DNA from: Verrucomicrobiota bacterium
GTDB taxonomy: Bacteria > Verrucomicrobiota > Verrucomicrobiia > Limisphaerales > UBA1100
Direction: 5' to 3'
DNA length: 7,526 bases
Assembly: GCA_028872685.1 (NCBI GenBank)
Contig: JAPKEI010000130.1
Coordinates: 1 to 7,526, forward strand
Shown here: positions 6,739-7,526 of the stretch, one piece after another
Layout of the letters: every line of letters begins with the position of its first letter
How positions within the stretch are numbered: position 1 is the first letter of the stretch
Notes under the pieces: model-generated
What the model was told of the DNA's origin: nothing
Seen by the model: only the letters and a program-made list of their open reading frames with translations
Database searches by the model: none
Made by a program: the position numbers and the translations under genes

Positions 6739-6834
6739 TTACTTGCCGCCCTTGGTTTTGGCGGTCGTTTTTTTACGCTTAAGGTAATCAGTGCGCCGTC
6801 TGCGCTTTTGTACTTTGTTGGTTTGTTGACCCAT
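6739..6834 (-). CDS. Small Arg/Lys-rich protein, 31 residues
   Basis: The ORF reads MGQQTNKVQKRRRRTDYL then KRKKTTAKTKGGK. About 42% of the residues are Lys or Arg, with a run of four Arg and no acidic residue except one Asp, so nucleic-acid (rRNA or ribosome) binding is the natural inference. The minus strand has a good Shine-Dalgarno (AGAGGAAG) about nine bases before the ATG, and an intrinsic terminator follows the stop by 21 nt, so it looks like a complete one-gene unit. I recall similar MGQQxNKxQKRxRR proteins, unannotated, in Verrucomicrobia and Planctomycetes, but this is memory and unverified. It recalls the very small basic ribosomal proteins (Thx type) only in composition. It is divergent from the lipoprotein gene starting at 6897. 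Confidence 0.8.
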   Translation of the reverse strand: MGQQTNKVQKRRRRTDYLKRKKTTAKTKGGK

Positions 6835-6884
6835 GGTGAATTACTTCCTCTTTACTGAATTTGGTTTTCCGTGTTGCCTCGGGG

Positions 6885-6913
6885 AGTATGAAACCGATGC
6901 AGCGGATGTGCAA
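6885..6913 (-). promoter_or_regulatory. Possible promoter of the small basic protein gene
   Basis: On the minus strand TTGCAC (6908-6913) and CATACT (6885-6890) are separated by exactly 17 bases, a weak sigma-70-like pair. A start point near 6878 would give a leader of about 44 nt. It lies inside the 5' end of the divergent lipoprotein gene, which is unusual but possible in a tight divergent layout. Confidence 0.3.
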
Positions 6914-7418
6914 TTTAATTTTGGCGATAACGCTCCTGAGCCTAGGTTTTGCAGGTTGTAAATTGCCGGCGCGTAATACTGGGAATGAATATGAGATGGC
7001 CATTTTCGGCCAGTCGGCAACGGCAGGGGTGCAGCTTACGATTCAAATTGAGGTTCCTCGCGCTTCAAATCGATCGGTATGGATAGACGCGGAACCTTTG
7101 TTTTGGGTGGCTGATGGACTTCAGAGTGCCGAGCTGGTTGTGGACAAGCAGGGATTCGAAATATTGAGGCTCTGGCTGACCACGGCCGGATCCCGCCAGT
7201 TTGAAGGGGTTACGAGTCGCTACCTGCAGCGCAATTTATTTTTTCTATATCCGTTGCCTGACCCCACGCAAAAGGGAAAATTTAAATCGTGCTGCGTGGG
7301 GACGTACCGCGTGGAAGGGGTTGTGGCCGCCCGCGTGCTGGATGTAATTCCGGATGCCTCACATATGGAGCTGGAGTTCATTGTTGAGGAATTAAATTTG
7401 AAAGTGGGGGCCCAATAA
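6897..7418 (+). CDS. Putative lipoprotein with a SecD-P1-head-like region
   Basis: The 173 residues begin with a lipoprotein signal peptide: a short basic start, a hydrophobic stretch (LILAITLLSLGFAG) and Cys21 as the predicted lipidated residue. The lipobox has Phe at -3, slightly off consensus. The start at ATG 6897 is preferred because GGGGAG lies ten bases upstream. ATG 6888 sits one base from it, and TTG 6861 would put 24 residues before the hydrophobic stretch. The mature part is rich in beta strands. The run FEILRLWLTTAGSRQFEGVT, followed by RYLQRNLFFL and later VEGVVAARVLDVIP, recalls the P1 head subdomain of SecD (LTPEGAKKFAEATRKNIGRRLAIVLDG). That fold also occurs in many stand-alone small lipoproteins. 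This is a pattern impression. A second lipoprotein gene follows after 3 nt. Confidence 0.82.
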   Translation: MQRMCNLILAITLLSLGFAGCKLPARNTGNEYEMAIFGQSATAGVQLTIQIEVPRASNRSVWIDAEPLFWVADGLQSAELVVDKQGFEILRLWLTTAGSRQFEGVTSRYLQRNLFFLYPLPDPTQKGKFKSCCVGTYRVEGVVAARVLDVIPDASHMELEFIVEELNLKVGAQ

Positions 7419-7421
7419 CAT

Positions 7422-7526
7422 ATGTGGCCGCGCCTTTGGGTGGTCATGCTAACGGGGGTAATTGGGTGCGGGCGATCCACTGAGCCAGCCCCGCCTGTCT
7501 TGCCCGCCTCTCCCCAGCCTGCCACA
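7422..7526 (+). CDS. Putative lipoprotein, N-terminal part (cut by window edge)
   Basis: The first 35 codons are visible. They show a short signal peptide (MWPRLWVVMLTGVIGC) with a canonical lipobox V-I-G-C at Cys16. A Pro/Ala/Ser-rich linker follows (PAPPVLPASPQPAT), typical of the flexible tether just after the lipid anchor. The start lies 3 nt after the stop of the preceding lipoprotein, with a G-rich stretch (GTGGGGG) about 11 bases upstream as a possible ribosome-binding site. The two lipoproteins are therefore probably co-transcribed. The function cannot be read from this fragment. Confidence 0.75.
   Translation, partial: MWPRLWVVMLTGVIGCGRSTEPAPPVLPASPQPAT

Overview
The window most resembles a bacterial chromosome from the Verrucomicrobiota/PVC neighbourhood. 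That guess rests on the overall protein style and on a 31-residue Arg/Lys-rich protein that I associate with this group from memory, so it is tentative. No phage, insertion sequence, CRISPR array, tRNA or rRNA is visible.

Layout. On the minus strand, right to left, run: a tiny basic protein gene (6739-6834) with its own terminator; an AT-rich, hairpin-bearing intergenic stretch (6479-6738); a roughly 880-nt region (5595-6478) with no credible ORF but dense RNA-like helices; a structured leader with a textbook intrinsic terminator (5424-5594) upstream of cysK (4335-5342); rho (3045-4175); a WYL-domain transcriptional regulator (2019-3032) 12 nt behind rho; and the N-terminal half of smc (1-1860, cut by the window edge). 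On the plus strand, divergent from the tiny basic gene, two lipoprotein genes lie 3 nt apart (6897-7418, and 7422 to the window end).

How the parts may work together. rho and the WYL regulator look co-transcribed, joining transcription termination with a ligand-responsive regulator. smc has its own strong ribosome-binding site and, upstream, a 6-bp inverted repeat containing a perfect DnaA box. cysK (cysteine synthase) is preceded by a structured leader with mutually exclusive hairpins and a 13-bp UUCG-capped terminator, so control by premature termination is plausible. The same terminator could instead end the large RNA upstream, giving a transcript of about 1.05 kb.

The most interesting part is 5424-6478. 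The minus strand carries repeated GNRA and UUCG tetraloop hairpins, nested helices of up to 9 bp, and no reading frame that looks like protein. I could not match it to RNase P RNA, tmRNA, SRP RNA, 6S RNA, group I or II introns, or rRNA. It is the best candidate for something undescribed here.
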